Source of the DNA: Candidatus Celerinatantimonas neptuna
GTDB lineage: Bacteria > Pseudomonadota > Gammaproteobacteria > Enterobacterales > Celerinatantimonadaceae
Reading direction: 5' to 3'
Assembly (NCBI GenBank): GCA_911810475.1
Contig: OU461276.1
Location: 831,001-895,000 of the forward strand
Length of the DNA stretch: 64,000 nucleotides
Part shown: positions 60,982 through 64,000 of the stretch, piece after piece
Layout of the letters: each line of letters opens with the position of its first letter
How positions within the stretch are numbered: the first letter of the stretch is position 1
Position numbers and translations under genes: made by a program
The notes under the pieces: generated by a model
Database searches by the model: none
Told to the model about the DNA's origin: nothing
What the model saw: only the letters and a program-made list of their open reading frames with translations

Positions 60982-61601
60982 AACCATAGAACCGCCCTTT
61001 GCCTCGGCCCCCTTCAAAGACCTGATGCCTAGGTATCCGTAAAACCTGGAGCTTCGTTGAATAGACACATGCAATCCCTGTTGGTTTGGCCTGTCAATGC
61101 GTGAAATAGGAACAAAGGGAACCCGAATCGTCTGCATAAGTTTGATTATCTGTGTATGGCTGCCAAGTTCGGGAAATTACTGAGTCAGAAAGCGACAGAG
61201 AAACTGGGTATAATAGGTCCTGAAATCACGAAATCCTGACTGATAAAATCAGAGACTACTCGTCATCACTTCACTACTACAAAGACGCGAAAGTTTATAG
61301 CGTTACTTCATGCCAAAGAGAAGAGATGGCTTTGTCAGGCCACCTGACAAAAGTCATCGATATCGGCGAAAATAGACTCAAGATTATTCATCCCATGATC
61401 CTTATACGATTGAGGGTTATCATCAAATGCTCGGATCGTAACTCAGGCATTTAGTTCGACTTTATATGCGCAGCTCAGGTTAATTAGACATTTCAATTCA
61501 ATCATCGATGAGCGAGTAATAAGGCAAGATAAAAGAAAGGCAGGCCACTGCCATCACGATATGAGCACCGGTCAAAGCTATCCATGGGGATTGATAAACG
61601 C
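60969..61601. other. Spacer between IS3 copy 2 and the rrn terminator
   Basis: About 630 bases, less AT-rich than other spacers. A 67-codon minus-strand frame (60934-61137) overlaps the IS end and is not recognisable. No gene, tRNA or RNA family can be supported. Confidence 0.4.
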
Positions 61602-61629
61602 AAAAAGGCCCCATCTAACGATGGGGCCC
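61602..61629 (-). terminator. rrn operon terminator
   Basis: Minus strand GGGCCCCATC, GTTA loop, GATGGGGCC, then TTTTTG. It lies about 8 bases after the 5S gene and ends the rRNA operon. Confidence 0.9.
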
Positions 61630-61636
61630 TCAAAAG

Positions 61637-61755
61637 GTGCCTGGCAGTGACCTACTTTCACATGGGGAAACCCCACACTATCATCGGCGCTATTGCGTTT
61701 CACGTCTGAGTTCGGCATGGTTTCAGGTGGGTCCACAACGCTATCGCTACCAAGC
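61637..61755 (-). rRNA. rrf: 5S ribosomal RNA
   Basis: About 119 bases. The minus strand carries the conserved CCATGCCGAACTCAGA and GTGAAACGC segments, and the ends (GCTTGGTAGC and GTCACTGCCAGGCAC) pair partly. End positions are good to a few bases. About 100 bases downstream of the 23S 3' end. Confidence 0.95.
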
Positions 61756-61852
61756 GTAAATAAATGCTCTTAATCCGGTCCAGCTGAATATCTCGTCTAT
61801 AAGCTACAACAAGTGTCCCTATATCTAAGGTAACCCCATTTAGGTGTTGTAT

Positions 61853-64000
<2,148 letters not shown>

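Noticed and set aside
60934..61137. 67-codon minus-strand frame across the IS3 right end
   Set aside because: It crosses the IS boundary in antisense and matches nothing I know.

Overview
The window is gammaproteobacterial chromosome, AT-leaning in base composition. Gene content and order resemble the Vibrio/Alteromonas/enterobacterial part of the class: mreBCD-maf-rng-yhdP-tldD, csrD beside mreB, rsd/nudC-hemE-nfi-yjaG-hupA, fkpA/slyX/yheV/yheS, the spc and alpha ribosomal operons, and an rrn operon. A pectin-using marine or plant-associated relative such as Celerinatantimonas would fit, but that is inference only.

Layout. (1) 1-8222, minus strand: a pectin locus with two tandem rhamnogalacturonan-acetylesterase-type genes (one running off the left edge, one cut by an in-frame TGA), a pectin methylesterase, three KdgM-type oligogalacturonate porins and a PL9 exopolygalacturonate lyase. 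Candidate KdgR and CRP sites lie in front of the two transcription units. (2) 8403-11704, plus strand: a frameshifted cNMP/CBS/DUF294 nucleotidyltransferase gene coupled to a DEDDh exonuclease, then darP. (3) 11825-25129, minus strand: tldD, a nitrilase-family amidase, yhdP, rng, maf, mreDCB and csrD. (4) 25711-28608, plus strand: tag and two tandem yfaZ-type outer-membrane protein genes, with long AT-rich spacers. (5) 28689-43523: cbiX, hupA, yjaG, nfi, an EAL-like orphan, an e(P4)-type phosphatase, a TauE/SafE permease, hemE, nudC, rsd, fkpA, a beta-propeller lipoprotein, slyX, yheV, yheS, a 1.2-kb gene-free stretch and azoR. (6) 43617-48061: a heavily decayed metH downstream of an intact metA with MetJ operators. 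(7) 48105-60968: two directly repeated, near-identical, defective IS3-family elements bracketing the complete spc and alpha operons, a decayed lipoprotein gene and an IS630 remnant. (8) 61602-64000: the end of an rrn operon (terminator, 5S, partial 23S) on the minus strand.

How the genes work together. The pectin genes form a pathway front end: esterases remove methyl and acetyl groups, KdgM porins admit oligogalacturonides, and the PL9 lyase cuts them in the periplasm. The mre/maf/rng/yhdP/csrD cluster serves cell shape, envelope and RNA turnover. The spc-alpha block supplies ribosomal proteins, SecY and RNA polymerase alpha.

Most striking. The S10 operon that normally sits directly upstream of rplN is absent. 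IS debris and an rrn operon take its place, and the spc-alpha block is flanked by direct IS copies, so it looks relocated. Together with nonsense or frameshift lesions in the acetylesterase, DUF294, metH and lipoprotein genes, this suggests recent IS activity and gene loss. I found no CRISPR array, tRNA gene, prophage or convincing new defence system.
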